From the NCBI GenBank assembly GCA_002914805.1, contig JXTB01000225.1, positions 25,263-89,262 on the forward strand: a DNA stretch of 64,000 bases, written 5' to 3'. The notes below the pieces were generated by a model. The model ran no database searches, was not told the DNA's origin, and was given only the letters and a program-made list of their open reading frames with translations. Below are positions 46,731 to 58,900 of this stretch, piece after piece (the stretch's first letter is position 1; each line of letters begins with the position of its first letter). The DNA is from Parasponia andersonii. Its lineage: Eukaryota; Streptophyta; Magnoliopsida; Rosales; Cannabaceae. A program made the position numbers and the translations under genes.

Positions 46731-48600
46731 TGGAGAAGTAACTATGTAATCTCGGCTCTTTTACTTTGAAGTCTCCCCTGACCTAACTCACGATCAGCTG
46801 CGAGTCGGTCTTTACTGCAATGCTCTTTACCCCGAAGTGCAGAGCTAGCTCAAGGCCTTGTAGCAGTGCCTCGTACTCTGCCTTATTGTTCGTTACCTGG
46901 AAACTGAGCCTCAAAGCTTTTTGTACCTTGAGTCCTGCTGGGGTCTGCAGGACTATTCCAATACCTGACCCCGAGGTGTTCGTGGATCCGTCAGTGTAGA
47001 GGGTCTAAGCTGAAGGGATGTGAGGCGGAGACGTCTAAAGCGGGTCATGTGGCTCACCGAAGGATTGGATTTCCACCAAAAGGTCCACCATGACTTGCCC
47101 TTTCTTCGCCACTCTAGGCCGATACTCAATGTCGTATATCCCCAGTCCGATGGCCCACTTGGTTAGTCATCCTGATAAATCTGGTTTGGCCAAGATTTGC
47201 TGGATAGGAAGATCCGTACATACCATAACCGAGTGTGCCTTGAAGTATTGCCTGAGTCTTTTCTTAGCATTGACCAGAGCCAGGACCAGTTTCTCTGTCA
47301 TACTATATCGCGTCTCAGCATCCGGGAGCATGCGGCTTGCGTAAAACACTAGCTTCTGCTTGCTGTCTTCCTCGATGAACAATACGGCGATGATCGCTAC
47401 TTCAAACACTGTCAAATAAGCATATAGGCACTACCCCTCTATCGAGGAAGCCAGGATAGGTGGATGACTTAAGTACAGCTTGTGCTCTGCCAGTGCCTTG
47501 TCCAGTTCCTCACCCCAAATGACAATGGAGCTTCGCTTTATATACTGGAAGAAAGGCTTACATCGATCAGACATCTTGGAGACAAATCGGCTGAGAGCGG
47601 CTATCTTCCCAGTTAAGCTTTGGACCTCTTGAATGGTTGAGGGTCTTTGCACATCTGTGATTGAAGACAACTGGGTCGGGCTGGCCTCAATGCCCCTTCT
47701 ACTCACGATGTGCCCCAGGAACTGGCCAGAGGACACCTCGAACGCACATTTCTTGGGGTTCAGATGCATCCGGTATCACCTCAGAATCTGAAAACATTTG
47801 TCTAGGTGTCCCAGATGGCCTGAAGCTTCTTTGCTCTTCACAACCATGTCGTCGATGTAGACTTCCACAGTCTTCCCTAGCAGCTCGGTGAACATTTTGT
47901 TCATGAGCCTCTAGTAGGTCGTCCCCATGTTATTCAAACCAAAAGGCATGCATCAATAACAGTATAGACCTCGCTCCGTAATGAATGCCGTGTGGATCTG
48001 GTCCTCCTCATACAGAGGGATCTGGTTGTATCTAGAGTAGGCATCTAGGAAGCTCATCCTATCGAATCCAGCCGTTGCATCGACCATTTGGTCGATCCTT
48101 AGCAGGGGGAAGCTGTCCTTCGGGCAGGCCTTGTTCAGGTTGGTGAAGTCTATACAAGTACGGTCATCACCATTTTTCTTCTTCACTACCACCCGGTTGG
48201 AGACCTAGCACATGTATACGCACTCCATGATCAGGCCATTCTCTAGTAGTGTCTCTATCTCCTTGTTGATCGCCCTGTTTTTCTCCAGCGTGAACCTTCC
48301 AAGCCTCTGCCTGACCGGAGGGAAATTGCAGTCTGCATTTAACCAGTGGCAGGCATGTGCGGGGTCTATCTCGAGCATGTCATTGTGAGACCACACGAAG
48401 ACATCTCTATTCTGCCTAAGGAACACCAACAGCTCGCTCCTTTCTTCCTTAGGTAGCAGTGCACTGATTAAGACTACCTTCGCCGATTCTGCTTCTTTCA
48501 ATAGGACTTCCACCAGCTCCTCAATCATGAATTCTGGCCCATCAGACCTTTCTTCGATCCACTTCATGTATGCTGGCAGGTGGTCTTTTAATTGCTATCT
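46731..48600 (-). pseudogene. Gypsy E reverse transcriptase and two RNase H domains, decayed
   Basis: The minus strand gives the pre-RT block ENGLIMECVYMC (48205), then RT with VKKKNGDDRTCIDFTNLNKA, CPKDSFPLLRIDQMVDATAG, SFLDAYSRYNQIPLYEEDQI and MPFGLNNMGTTY. The catalytic YIDDM is intact at 47859-47845. KCAFEVSSGQFLGHIVSRRG follows. The first RNase H reads KLVFYASRMLPDAETRYSMT. The second, archaeal-type RNase H has LYTDGSTNTSGSGIGIVLQT, NNKAEYEALLQGLELAL and KTDSQLIVSQVRGDFKVKEP (47010-46740). Stops at about 48204, 47965, 47890 and 47430 break the frame. The second RNase H is diagnostic of the Tat group. Confidence 0.9.
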
Positions 48601-49160
48601 GTCCCCCATCAAGGTGCTCGCGCTCGCGTCAGCTCCCCTCAGGGTAGTTGAGAAACATTTCCTCACAGAGGCTTAGTCTCCTTTGATGTCTATCTTATAA
48701 GTACCATCCTTTGATAGACATCTTAAGACCTGGTAGAGAGTGGAGGTGACCCCATGCATGGCGTGGATCCAACCTCTCCCCATGATGACGTTGAAAGAGG
48801 ACTGGCAGTCGATGATGACGAAGTCTACGTCCAAGCATCTCTCCGCCGCACAAAACTTCAGGGTCACAATGCCCAAGGGGCTGACCTTAGTACTGTTGAA
48901 GGCGAACAGTGGCTGACAGTTTGGCCTGAGTACGTTTCGATCCAGGTTCATGCTCTAGAATATGCTAAGGAACAGGACGTTGACGCTACTCCCACCGTCG
49001 ATCAGGACCCTTCCCACTGACGTGGAGTCAATCTGCAGCATAATCACTAAAGGATCGTCATGCAGACGCACCGTGGACAAGTCTTGCTAGGTGAAAGTAA
49101 TAGGGGTGGCTGAGGCATAGCTTTCTCCCATCGCCAGGTGGTTAACAGAGTGGCCCATCC
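48601..49160 (-). pseudogene. Gypsy E aspartic protease, decayed
   Basis: The minus strand reads HLAMGESYASATPITFT-stop, then LIDGGSSVNVLF near 48970-49010. The active site Asp-Gly-Gly-Ser is the form usual in Tat-type elements. The LFAFNSTKVSPLGIVTLKFC and FVIIDCQSSFNVIMGRGWIH flap and substrate-side blocks (48951-48673) follow. One stop each lies before and within the domain. Confidence 0.8.
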
Positions 49161-49752
49161 CTTTCAGGCACTTCACCCTTTCTTCGGTCTTTTTTTGGCA
49201 TTTTCCTTCTCTTCCTGACCTTGGGTTAGCTCTGGTCTGCCTATGATAGTCAGCACTATCCTCAGAGCCTGCTCTCCTAACCCGGAGACCTGGGTCTGCT
49301 TGCCTTTTTCGGGCCTGGGAGCGTCTTCCTTTAACTGGCTTCTGCTGGTCTTCACATACTGCTTCAACTTGCCGGCATGGATTGCCATCATAACCTGCGC
49401 GTAAAGACTACGGTGTTGATGGTGTCATGCCCATGATCTTTGTGAAATTGGCAGTATCTGTTCCTGTTTTTCATGTGCTTAGGAACACCGGACTTGGGCG
49501 AGTCTTTGAAAATGCCCCTTCCCCTGTTCTGGAGGTAGATCACATCGATCGGTGTGTTAAGCCCGTATTTCGGTAGTGGGTCCCTAGATGCCTTCCTCCT
49601 CTTGCCATCTTCTTGACCGCCTTGGATGGGGGCTCCCTTCGGCATCGGGACGTGTGCTCCTGATTGTCATTTTTTAGGGTGCCATCATCTGACGTTATAT
49701 GGCCTTTTGTTCGGGGAGAGCACAATTGTGAGACTCCTACTCTTTCTCTCAT
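49161..49752 (-). pseudogene. Gypsy E gag C-terminal part; capsid missing
   Basis: A start ATG at 49752 is only 31 bp from the LTR. After about 35 codons and a frameshift, the text is already the gag end: PKYGLNTPIDVIYLQNRGRG, YCQFHKDHGHDT (zinc-knuckle-like) and a basic linker. The capsid domain, which should take several hundred codons before this, is absent. The element can therefore not build its own particle. Confidence 0.75.
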
Positions 49753-49762
49753 GGTCAATGAT

Positions 49763-49782
49763 TCCCACAGACAACGCCGAAC
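49763..49782 (-). other. Primer-binding region of gypsy E
   Basis: On the minus strand, GTTCGGCGTTGTCTGTGGGA directly follows the 5' LTR end (CCAACA). The GGCG-n-GTCTGTGGGA form is the usual Tat-lineage sequence at this place. Confidence 0.7.
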
Positions 49783-50571
49783 TGTTGGTGCGATTCTTAT
49801 CAGTTGTCCACGTGTCTCTGAACTATTGATGTTGTATCTACCAACTATTCACGTATCCTTGCTATCCCAGCATGCTTTTTACTTCAAGTCGGGTTAGAGA
49901 GGCGGGAGTGGCCATATGCAAAGATTCTCCGATGTTTAAGTCAGTTGTTTATCCCTGAGGCTGAGAAGCAAAGATTTAGTTTTTCTTTTTATATGTCAAT
50001 CTTAATCTCTTATTTTCGAGGGGGAAGCAAGTCTTATATATATAATCCTAGAACTTGGAGCCTTTTCCAGCTCTCAATCCCAGGAGTGAGTACATTTTCT
50101 CACCATGACTTACTCCAGAGATCACGGGCCATGATTACCGTGATTTCCCTTACATCGCTGTGGCCTGCTTTTCGCTGTTCCCTACGACTCGGGCCTGTCG
50201 GGGGCAAGACTTTGACAAACCGCCATTTTGTCAGGGCAGTTTGCCCAATGTGCGCACCTACCCAGAATCGCATTAAATGCCTTGTCTGGATCTGGAGCAG
50301 CACGTTGCCTCCTGTAGTCTTCTGGCGGAAGACCCTCGAGGCTTCTGACCCCCATCTGTCGAGGCAAGAACTAGATTGGGCCGAACCATCCAGGGTCTGG
50401 GATGGATTCGGCCCTGGCCTCAGATAGCCCATGGGCCCGTGCGGTATCACGTGTGACTCGCGTGGCTTTTAAATGGTTACTCTGGATACGCATCGGATGG
50501 CGTGCCTCCCTTGTGACCTACTCTGCCACTTAATCGACCATGTGGTACGTGATCTAGGAACGAGCCCCACA
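49783..50571 (-). repeat. Gypsy E 5' LTR (right copy), 789 bp
   Basis: Plus-strand termini are TGTTGGTGCGATTC and GAGCCCCACA. It has the same length as the left LTR. CTTGG follows at 50572-50576. Confidence 0.9.
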
Positions 50572-50771
50572 CTTGGATTGGAAAATCGTGATTTAGAAGA
50601 CAGTAAAGTTAAGATCCGTTAATATGCTATAAGAGGTATTAGATCTATTCTCTTTGTTTATTCCTATTTGCTATGAATTAATACTAGTACTCATATAGTC
50701 AATTATTTTGAGAAAATTTTTTATTATTCCTGAACCAATCTTTCACAGCGAAAATTATTTTAAATCTAACA
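50572..50771 (+). repeat. Copia C 3' LTR, last piece
   Basis: It matches the last 207 bp of the 5' LTR (CTTGGATTGG at 23151 to the end) with shared blocks such as AGAGGTATTAGATCTATTCT, and ends AAATCTAACA. TATAA follows, against TATCA at the other end of the element. Confidence 0.9.
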
Positions 50772-53690
50772 TATAAGTGGGTGAATGATTAAAATTACCA
50801 CTCCATCTTAATTGAGTGAGATGTACCCCAGTAACCCCACAATATTTGACCACGCCTCCAAAAAACGTGCTTCATCAACATACTTCAGAAATCCTCTTCA
50901 AATGGAGCTTAGACAAGATAGAGATAGAATTATCTTTTAAATAGAGAATTTATGCCTCTTTAAAGAGGTAGTTATTCATTAGCTTCATTTATTTGCATTC
51001 ATCTCTAATTATAAATCTCCTAAACGGTCTATTACTTACCCCGAGATCTTCCACTGTAAATAGAGGACCCATAATCATAGTTTCACATGCTCACTTTATT
51101 AGTTCTCTCTAGAAAAACATTGCTAACCACCGTGGAAATAGGTCAATTTTTTCGACTAAACCATCAAATTTCACTGTAGAAGTTCAATCATTGGCAAAAC
51201 TGACATTTCCCAAACCATACTTGTTATTGCCTTGTGGCTGACTGAATATGCGCTGGAGAGAGCCTACCTCTACGTAGATGGTCATGGTCCAAATGACTCC
51301 AGTGTACTTGACGGGGCCATCCAATGGGCCTTAAAATCAAAACTTGAGCCCATCACTCACTGATCAATGTTATCGTCCCTTTTGAGGAAGATTTTTTTGG
51401 GGGGTTTTAGGGAAATACGTGAAAAAATTGGTAATCCTTGAAAATTTTGACTATGCGTTAAAAGGTTAAAAAAGACGGAGGCAGAATATCAAATTTTGAA
51501 AAAAGCGACGTACTGATATCATCACATTCTTTTATACTGCTAGCAGTCTGTGAACTGACAGCGCGCAGTAATGCACATCAGTACATTTTTTTTTTTTAAC
51601 CTTACAAATCTTTTTGTCTTATTCTTGTCCTTTTTTTCACTTTTCACTTTTAAATTTACTTCTCCTTTTTTATTTGCTGATTATTTTTAAATTCTAGTGT
51701 TTATAAATTTCTTTTTTTTATAAAACTAATTATATATTTCTATTTGCACCACTACATTGTCATTTAAAATTTTTTTTAAGTGACATGTCTCACAATTTTT
51801 AATAAATTAAATTACTTAAGTTTCTTTTTTTTTTTTTAACAACAATAAACCAACTCTTTTCTGGTGTCCGGGATACAAAACATATCTTACAATTTATACA
51901 ATTTATTGTACAATTTATACAATTTATTGATACCATAAGTATCTTACAATAATACTTATAATACTTGTAAAAATACTTTTGGTAGCTTTTTCAATAAAGA
52001 ATACATATTTTAATTCTCAAATACTATAGGTAACCTTCTATAGGATATATTTCTTAATTTTTGCAATAAGAAACACCCAGCACTCATTTGAATTTCTTAG
52101 ATATAGTGATCTTTCTTAATTTGTTTTCTTTTAATTTACCAAAATATCATAGGTATCTTTGTATACCTTAAGTACTTACAATGATACTTATAATATTTAT
52201 AGTAATTTTGCAATAAAGAATACTTAATACCTCTTCCAATTCTATGGTATCCCACGTGGTTCTTCCAATTCTCGGATATCATAGGTATCCTATATGGATA
52301 CCTATTGTATCCAAGTCATATCCTAAAAACTTTTTGCTTTGTCAGATTTTATAAAAAAAATGCAAAAATTGCACCATATAGTAAATTAAGTTAATAAAAA
52401 TATATAATAGGTAATCTGGTAGGATACTTGATATTATTGTTAGATACTTTCTTTTCTTTTTTTTGAAAGATAATCTTGTAGATACTATAAGTTTTTTCGG
52501 CTTGATATCTTAGATATATACTTTATTCTTCTGACCATAGATAATCTAACAGCATCTCTATTGCAATATTCATTCTTTTTTTTTGAACATTTAACACTCT
52601 TGCCTTCCTGATATTATTGTAAATATGATACACAATGATAACATATTATTTGTTTTTAAGAAAATTTCTCTTAATACCACTATCAGAAAGGTTTTTTTTT
52701 TCAAATTTTACCCTAAAAAGTGTTTTTTTTTCACTTGTATTTAAGTTTTATTCTTTTTTCCCTAATATTCAAGTGTTAATTTTTTAAAAAAGTTAACACT
52801 TTGGTCAAAACTAATAGGAAATAAAAGACTAATTTTTAGACGGTGTGAACTTTTCAAATGATTAAAAAAACATAGGCTAAAAAGGAAAAAGAATAAAAAA
52901 AATTATTGTAAAAGAAAAAGAATAAAAAAATTAATAATTGTCAGGGGATGTCAGGGAGTCATGCGCCGACTCCCTTAACGTTGTGATTTTTTTTTTTTTT
53001 TTGAAAAAAAAATATCAAGAGTGTGTGACTCGCGCGCAAAACATAAACAGATTAATTTTTTTTTTAAAAAAAAAAAAAACTCTACCAGCTAACGCTACAC
53101 GGAAACCGAAAAGAGAAAAAACCGTATAAAGTTGTTACATACCGTATAAAAATAAAACCATACCGTATTAAACAAATCTTTTCCTTAAAAATCGTACTCA
53201 AACAAATTTCATTTTTTTTTCTTTTTTTTTTAATTTCCTTCAAAGAGCTTTCTCACCATTATGATTAGAACTCAAGAAATCTCAAGCTTGCCATTGAACA
53301 AATCTTTTTAAGAAGAAAATAAAAATTAACAACAGCCCACTCTCTATTGAAATCTATTCGGATGAGATAAGTTATCACAAACAAAATAAAAAGTAGCATA
53401 AATTTAAAACTAGAAAGACTCCTAATTAATAAATAATAACTAGGTTTAATAAGTGGTATTGGTGTAATTTCTTCGACCTTCAGGAGAATGTCTTAATTTT
53501 TTAAAGTAATTATAATTGTTCGTTTTTATGTGCAAATATATCGTTTAACATACGATGCTTGTTAACAGATACCATGGATAAACTAGAAGATTAAAAAAAC
53601 TTGCATTTTTCAAAATTAAGATTAAAGTAATCCACCCAACCCAGACACCCACTCGAATTCCTCATAAAATAACGTAGGATTGAGGGATGC
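50772..53690. other. Unassigned A+T-rich DNA with diverged direct repeats; no gene recognised
   Basis: A more balanced patch at 51160-51400 (containing TTGTGGCTGACTGAATATGC) may be an old exon fragment, but its frames are short and unrecognised. Two diverged direct repeats lie at about 51935-52040 and 52155-52260 (shared ACAATnATACTTATAATA, CAATAAAGAATACnTA, and TATCATAGGTATCC-like words). A 9-bp inverted repeat AAGTGTTAA...TTAACACTT lies near 52770. The poly-T and poly-A tracts (51586, 52985, 53058) may be ends of old non-LTR or MITE insertions. Confidence 0.4.
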
Positions 53691-53696
53691 TAAGGG

Positions 53697-55330
53697 TACT
53701 CTCTTGTCCAAACTCTCACTCACTCACTCTCTCATTCTGTGATTGACACTTGTCTTTGCTTTTTCCTTTTCTGAAAAAAAAAAAACAAATGATACAACTT
53801 AAACATAAACATTATTTTTTAAAAAACATTACACAATTGCAACTCAATACATACATCACTCTCAGCTCGGGCCACGTTATGCCCTCTTCTCTCAATCCAC
53901 GTGGAAGCCTATGTCACTTGAGTTGCGTTGTCATAATAAAATTTAAAAAAAAAAAATCTCTAGGAAGGAACGCCAGTTGCGTTGTCCCAATGTCGTAAAG
54001 CAAAAACCCGGAATTTTCCTTTTTTATACATTTTCTTATCCAGCAAACAAATTAAACTTTTTTTTTTTCTTTTCCCCTACTCACTGGGAAGGAAGTGAAG
54101 CCCATTTTATGCCTCACTTAATTTTCAATAATCTTCTTCTCATTTTGTTCCATATTTTCTCTCTCTTCTTCAACACATTAAAGATAAATCAAGCGAAAAA
54201 AACCACCACCAGTAAAAAAAAAAGGAGGTTTCTATATGGGCTTTCTTAGCAAGCTAGCTAACGCGCAGCTCTCTGTTCCTCTTCCTCTACCCCATGATTG
54301 AAACGATTATTCTCACAGACCAATTCGGGTCCCAGAAAGGTCCGATCCATGATCACCAACTCGGTCAGTATGACCCGTCGTTCCAACCTGCTCGGTTAGT
54401 ATGGTCTTGAGGCCCTTGTCTCCATGAACGATGCTTTAAAAGATTGAATGAGATAAATTTCATATTTGAGTTTTTCTTTATTTTTGTGATTTGAATTTCA
54501 TGCCTTTTTATTTGTTAGATTTAATCAACTGAATTTTTAAAAGAGATCCTCCTCCTCGCCTTGATTTGTTGTTGTTGGTTTTTTTTTTTTTTGGGTAATT
54601 AATATACACATAAAATCAGTACCAAAGAACAAGACTGAGATTTGAAATAAGTGAAAACGTTAAAATTTATTTCTTATTTCCTTTTTTATTTTTCGTAATA
54701 TTTAGATAACTCACCCTTGACATTTTTTATTCACTTCTTTTTATTAATATGAAAAAAAAAAAATAAGCCGGAAAATTAATCCTAATATTAGGTAGATTTA
54801 ACCCATTAACATTATCAGATCAAATGTATTTACACGTCCTAAGTTTTTTTTTCCACTTTTCTTTTGATGTTTTTAAATTTCAACTTGTTAACTCGATAGC
54901 TAGTACCACAAATGTTCATATCCCTATGTTTTGAGTTCCCTTTGGAAAAAAGATTTCGGATAAAGAAGCCTTTTACTGATTTACAAAGCAGTAGGAGCGT
55001 TGATACAAACATTACCGGACATGAAGAAGAAAGTAAAGGAGCGGAAGAAAAAAAATACAATAAAGGAGAGAGATTTTTAAATTATTTTATTATGAAAATG
55101 CAACTCAAGTTCGTTCCCACGTGGATTGAGAGAAGAGGGCATAACGTGGCCCGAGCTGAGAGTGATGTATCAATTGAGTTGCAATTGTGTAATGTTTTTT
55201 AAAAAATAATGTTTATGTTTAAGTTGTATCATTTGTTTTTTTCATAAAAGGCAAAAAGCAAAGACAAGTGTCAATCACAGATCACAGTGAGAGAATGGGC
55301 AAGAGATTATCCTTATCCGTCGATTTAAGT
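53697..55330. mobile_element. Pack-MULE-like or foldback DNA transposon, about 1.6 kb, with long inverted repeats
   Basis: The left arm (about 53722-53950) and right arm (about 55075-55305) are inverted copies of about 225 bp. They share perfect blocks such as GTGATTGACACTTGTCTTTG and TCTCAGCTCGGGCCACGTTA, and I estimate identity above 90%. Homology fades outward at CTCTCTTGTCC versus ATCTCTTGCCC. The 1.1-kb centre is not repeated here and is more gene-like than its surroundings. No transposase frame is present. Long Mutator-like arms around a gene-like centre fit a Pack-MULE. I could not fix a target-site duplication, so the class is uncertain. Confidence 0.65.
53960..54440 (+). pseudogene. 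Possible captured host-gene fragment inside the Pack-MULE-like element
   Basis: A CT-rich leader-like stretch (54120-54180, with TTTTCTCTCTCTTCTTCAAC) leads to ATG at 54236, giving MGFLSKLANAQLSVPLPLPH and a stop at 54299-54301. A second frame from 54293 reads METIILTDQF-like text with an Ile after the Met, through IHDHQLGQYDPSFQPARLV to a stop near 54410, where CTCG-GTTAGT looks like a splice donor. The combination of leader, start, short exon and intron-like T-rich tail (54480-54600) suggests the 5' end of a host gene. I do not recognise the protein. Confidence 0.35.
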
Positions 55331-55404
55331 AGCAAAATGTGACTTTTTAAGATATATATGAATCAAACCTAACAATATGTTTTTAATGTTTTGACAAATA
55401 AAAA

Positions 55405-55497
55405 AGATTTTTTTGGGAAAAAATGTGGTAAAAGTTAGAGTAAAGTAAATGAAACAGATTTTTTTGGGGAAAAAAGTAGTAAAAATTAAAGTAAATG
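55405..55497. repeat. Short tandem duplication, period 51 bp
   Basis: AGATTTTTTTGGGAAAAAAT at 55405 is repeated with few changes at 55456, followed by matching GTAAAAnTTAnAGTAAA text. Confidence 0.7.
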
Positions 55498-55499
55498 AT

Positions 55500-55962
55500 T
55501 GTTATATAGAGTTTTCTTTTTCCTTTTTGCAAAATGGCGAAATTGAGTCAATTCTTGATATATCAAGGTAAAATTGATTATTTAGTTTAAAAGCTGATAT
55601 ATTTATTATATAAAATAGCTAGATTTAGTATATATTAATATATCAGGTCTACAAACTACAAACTGACTATTAACTGTTCCGCACCGAAACTGGAATCAAT
55701 AGCAAAATAGGTATTTCATAAATGAAAACTTCAAAACTTAATTTAAAAGTTTCAAAAATTTATAAATAATTGTAATATCCTCTAAAAATATTTAAGTAAA
55801 TGTATAATAAATGCATCACCCTTTGAACATAAATTATAATAAAAATAATTGTTTAAAGTTATGCATTGAAATATCCATCACACTGGACATAATTTATTCA
55901 GATCATGTCCAATCTTGAAATAAACTTTGCACAACCATAAATAAAATTTAAGATTGGACATA
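55500..55962. other. Unassigned A+T-rich flank of gypsy F, no gene seen
   Basis: No frame or repeat stands out. AAGATTGGACAT occurs at 55950-55961, just before the LTR end, and related words TCATGTCCAATCTTG lie near 55904 in inverse orientation. Confidence 0.4.
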
Positions 55963-58900
55963 TCTAACACCCGCAAATCTAGTAGAAATTACTAAATTAA
56001 AATAAATACTAATAAGCTTCAAAAGTCACCAGCTAAGTTTCCTTATCCAAGAACACGGACTACCACCTGAAAGGAAGGAAAAGGGGATGAGCTAATGTCC
56101 AGTAAAGAAACATTCACGAGTTTTCATTATAAATAATGTATTTATTTTCATAAATATTTGCATGATTAGTTTTCTCATTCTAATAATTCGCAAATACCAG
56201 TCTCTTAAACAGATTTATGAAAATTCATGTTCACAAAACTAGTATCAAAACATATTCCAAAACACCGTGCGTACCATACAAATTCACCATAAATGCACTA
56301 ATTATTGCTTAATTCCGTAATGCCCAATTCATAACATACTTGAGTTCTGTATCATCTATATGATAAACGTGAGTTATTCTAGTGTTCTAATTAAACACTA
56401 TGATTCCGACAGCCGCGTGAAACAATATGCATGACATGATATAGATATGTACCTTTGTGATCAAATCAATAAATCAACAATACAATGATTCTCATTAATT
56501 TAAAATCACGAATTTAAAACAAATACATTTTTCGTAATATTTAAATCACGAAATTTCATTTAATCAATAATTAATTTAAACCATTTATGATAAACCAATT
56601 TGAAAGCGGATGATCAAGTCCATACTTTAATTGAGTGTAATAATCCTCTATAGAAGCTCATATGAATTTTCGTGAGTCGTCTCAAAATCTGTTGAGCAAA
56701 TTAGTGACCGAAACAACTTGCTTCAGAAAATAACTTTTCTAACAAAGTCTTGAATGGAAAATCGGACATTACCACTGAATTTCTAGTGTTCAAAATAACT
56801 AGTTTAGAAATATAATTTGACCAATTTGGGATTTTGGCCGAAACCCGACCCCGTGACACTCAAAACGAGACTATTTATAAGTCTCGTGCCTCAAAATTCG
56901 TGTCACTTCGAAACATATTGATGTTATATGTCGAACTTCATCTCTTGACCGCACTAAATCAGATTTGGAGTTTAAAACTTCGTTTTGAGGTCACGAGCCT
57001 TAAACAAGCCATAAATTTTGAAAGTTACAAAAATACTACTTTTCCAAACTATTTAAAAAAATATCATCCTTTTTTAATTATTGACAAAAATACCACTTTT
57101 GAGAAAATATTTCATAAAATATCAATATCTCAAAATTATTTGGGAAAATATCACTTTTTTCTCAACTCAGCTTGAGACTTAATTTCTGATATACCACACT
57201 TTCGTCCAAATACTTTATCAGAATACAAAAATACCATTTGTGGAAAGTATTTATACAATACCAATATTTTAGAAATATTTATAAAAATATCTATTGGTGA
57301 AAAATTTCGTGTCAATACTATAGAAGAGAGTGAAAGCAAAATTAGTCACCAGTCATTACTGAGAACTGAGTCAGATACTCCTTCCATACAGGCTAAGTTT
57401 TAGTCTAAGAGAATAGAGGTGATCTCTCTCTTGACCTTAGGGTCCCGAGGTAGTAATCATGGTATTTGCTAAATAGCCTCAGAAGCTTAAGTTAGCAATC
57501 AGAGTTTTAGGGAGAGAATGCCTTTGGTGGAGAACTATTAATGAGAGAAATATAAATGAGAAGAGAGAAAAATAGAGTTTCAACCTCAGTTTTTAGTTTG
57601 CCTTCAATGTGGTGGTTCAATGTGGTGGTTGGGGGACTTAACTAGGCCATTTAGTGCGCATTAGGATCGTTAGATTGTCTTAGGAATAAGTTCAATGGTC
57701 CTAACCCTCGATATCGGCTGAAAGATGCACATTAAATGTGACGAGACCCCGGGCATTGTAGTAGTTCGACTACTGACATATTTGTTGGCGTACTATGGTC
57801 TAGGCTGGGAACCAGAGGCAGCTATGAGTTCAATACAATGATGGCCTATAATTTGCGGGCTTCAGTGTGGCCTCGAGTCATTTTTCAGATACAAAAGGGA
57901 TTCAGCTCGATCTTCGAGGTATTCCCAGGCATTAAGGCATATCCCGAGGGTAAGATGACTTATCCCTTAGTCTATGAACTTTTCCTCAAACCTTGGGACA
58001 TAACCTCAGATCGCATGATATCTCATTGGGTCCTGCGACATGGCCTTGGGTCGCTAGGTGCTTATCTAGGTCTCCTAGGGTGGCCTCGAGTTTCAGAGTT
58101 TCCTTCGAGTCTTGTACTTGGGCTTCTGTTGGGATGACCCCCTACAATATCACTTCATGCCATTTTTCATTCATAAGCCTGAAGCCCAAATGACCTAATA
58201 TTTATTATGGTTTCAAATATATCATTTTCCTCTGAATTGGGTTACAAATATATCAACTTTCTATTTATTTATAAAAATTACATTTTTCCAAACTTAGCCT
58301 AAGGCTCATTATCAACCATTTCAGACTTTCGGCTCAACAGCGAGTCAAATTTTAAAATTATCATTTTTCTATTACAAAAGTACCAATTTTTCTTTTTGAA
58401 ATTTATCACAAATAGAGTCTCAATTCCACACAACTCAATTACTTCTTTTTATATCTTAATTCACTTAATTTCCTTATGAAATCTCACGACCAATAACATA
58501 TATAGTCCAAGAATAATTACATAAATACCATAAATCTTAATATAATAAATATTCAAGGTTATGGCATCTTACCGAAAGAATTCTAACTTTGGCGAATGGG
58601 CTTATAATGTTGAGGATGTCTAACCAAGCCCAACCGCACCGCCATATAGGGATTCTGGTGTTCTAGCAGAGGTAACTCGTCAAATACGATGGCAGAGATG
58701 TTATATATTCAGTGGCCATTTCTCTGAAAGTTTTCCAGCTGAGTGCAACCAAGAGTGTTTAGGTGAGTGACCGATCATTCTACGATGGTCTCACAACATG
58801 AAAGTTGTTGAAAATAGTCGGTTTGAAAGATAGTAGTTTTGTGTCATTTGGCTGAAGATTAAGGAGGAAAAAGATGATGAAGAAGACAATGGAATACTTG

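Larger units (their letters stand above)
38936..50571 (-). mobile_element. Gypsy E, Tat/Retand-type element with antisense gene, 11.6 kb
   Basis: Two LTRs of 789 bp each (38936-39724 and 49783-50571) are bounded by a perfect 5-bp target duplication CTTGG (38931-38935 and 50572-50576) within the copia C 3' LTR. Pol runs on the minus strand, so the right LTR is the 5' one. On the minus strand the order is primer site, shortened gag, protease, RT, RNase H, a second (archaeal-type) RNase H, integrase, two tandem arrays, an antisense gene reading plus, polypurine tract and 3' LTR. The extra RNase H and the antisense gene are the hallmarks of the Tat/Retand lineages. Confidence 0.9.
21494..50771 (+). 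mobile_element. Copia C, Ty1/copia element expanded to 29 kb by nested insertions
   Basis: The parts in order are 5' LTR 21494-23357, primer site 23359-23370, a long leader, gag from 25149, integrase, RT, RNase H to 28682, polypurine tract, and a 3' LTR in three pieces (28699-28827, 37963-38935, 50572-50771). The flanking TATCA (21489-21493) and TATAA (50772-50776) fit a 5-bp target-site duplication with one change. Removing the inserts leaves about 8.5 kb. Gypsy D and gypsy E inserted independently into its 3' LTR, so copia C is older than both. Confidence 0.85.

Noticed and set aside
49945..50450. 160-codon plus and 116-codon minus frames
   Set aside because: Both are inside the gypsy E LTR. 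The left LTR has the plus frame interrupted at the same place.
56834..57175. 113-codon plus frame
   Set aside because: It lies inside the gypsy F LTR and is built from repeated A+T-rich AATACnACTTTT text.
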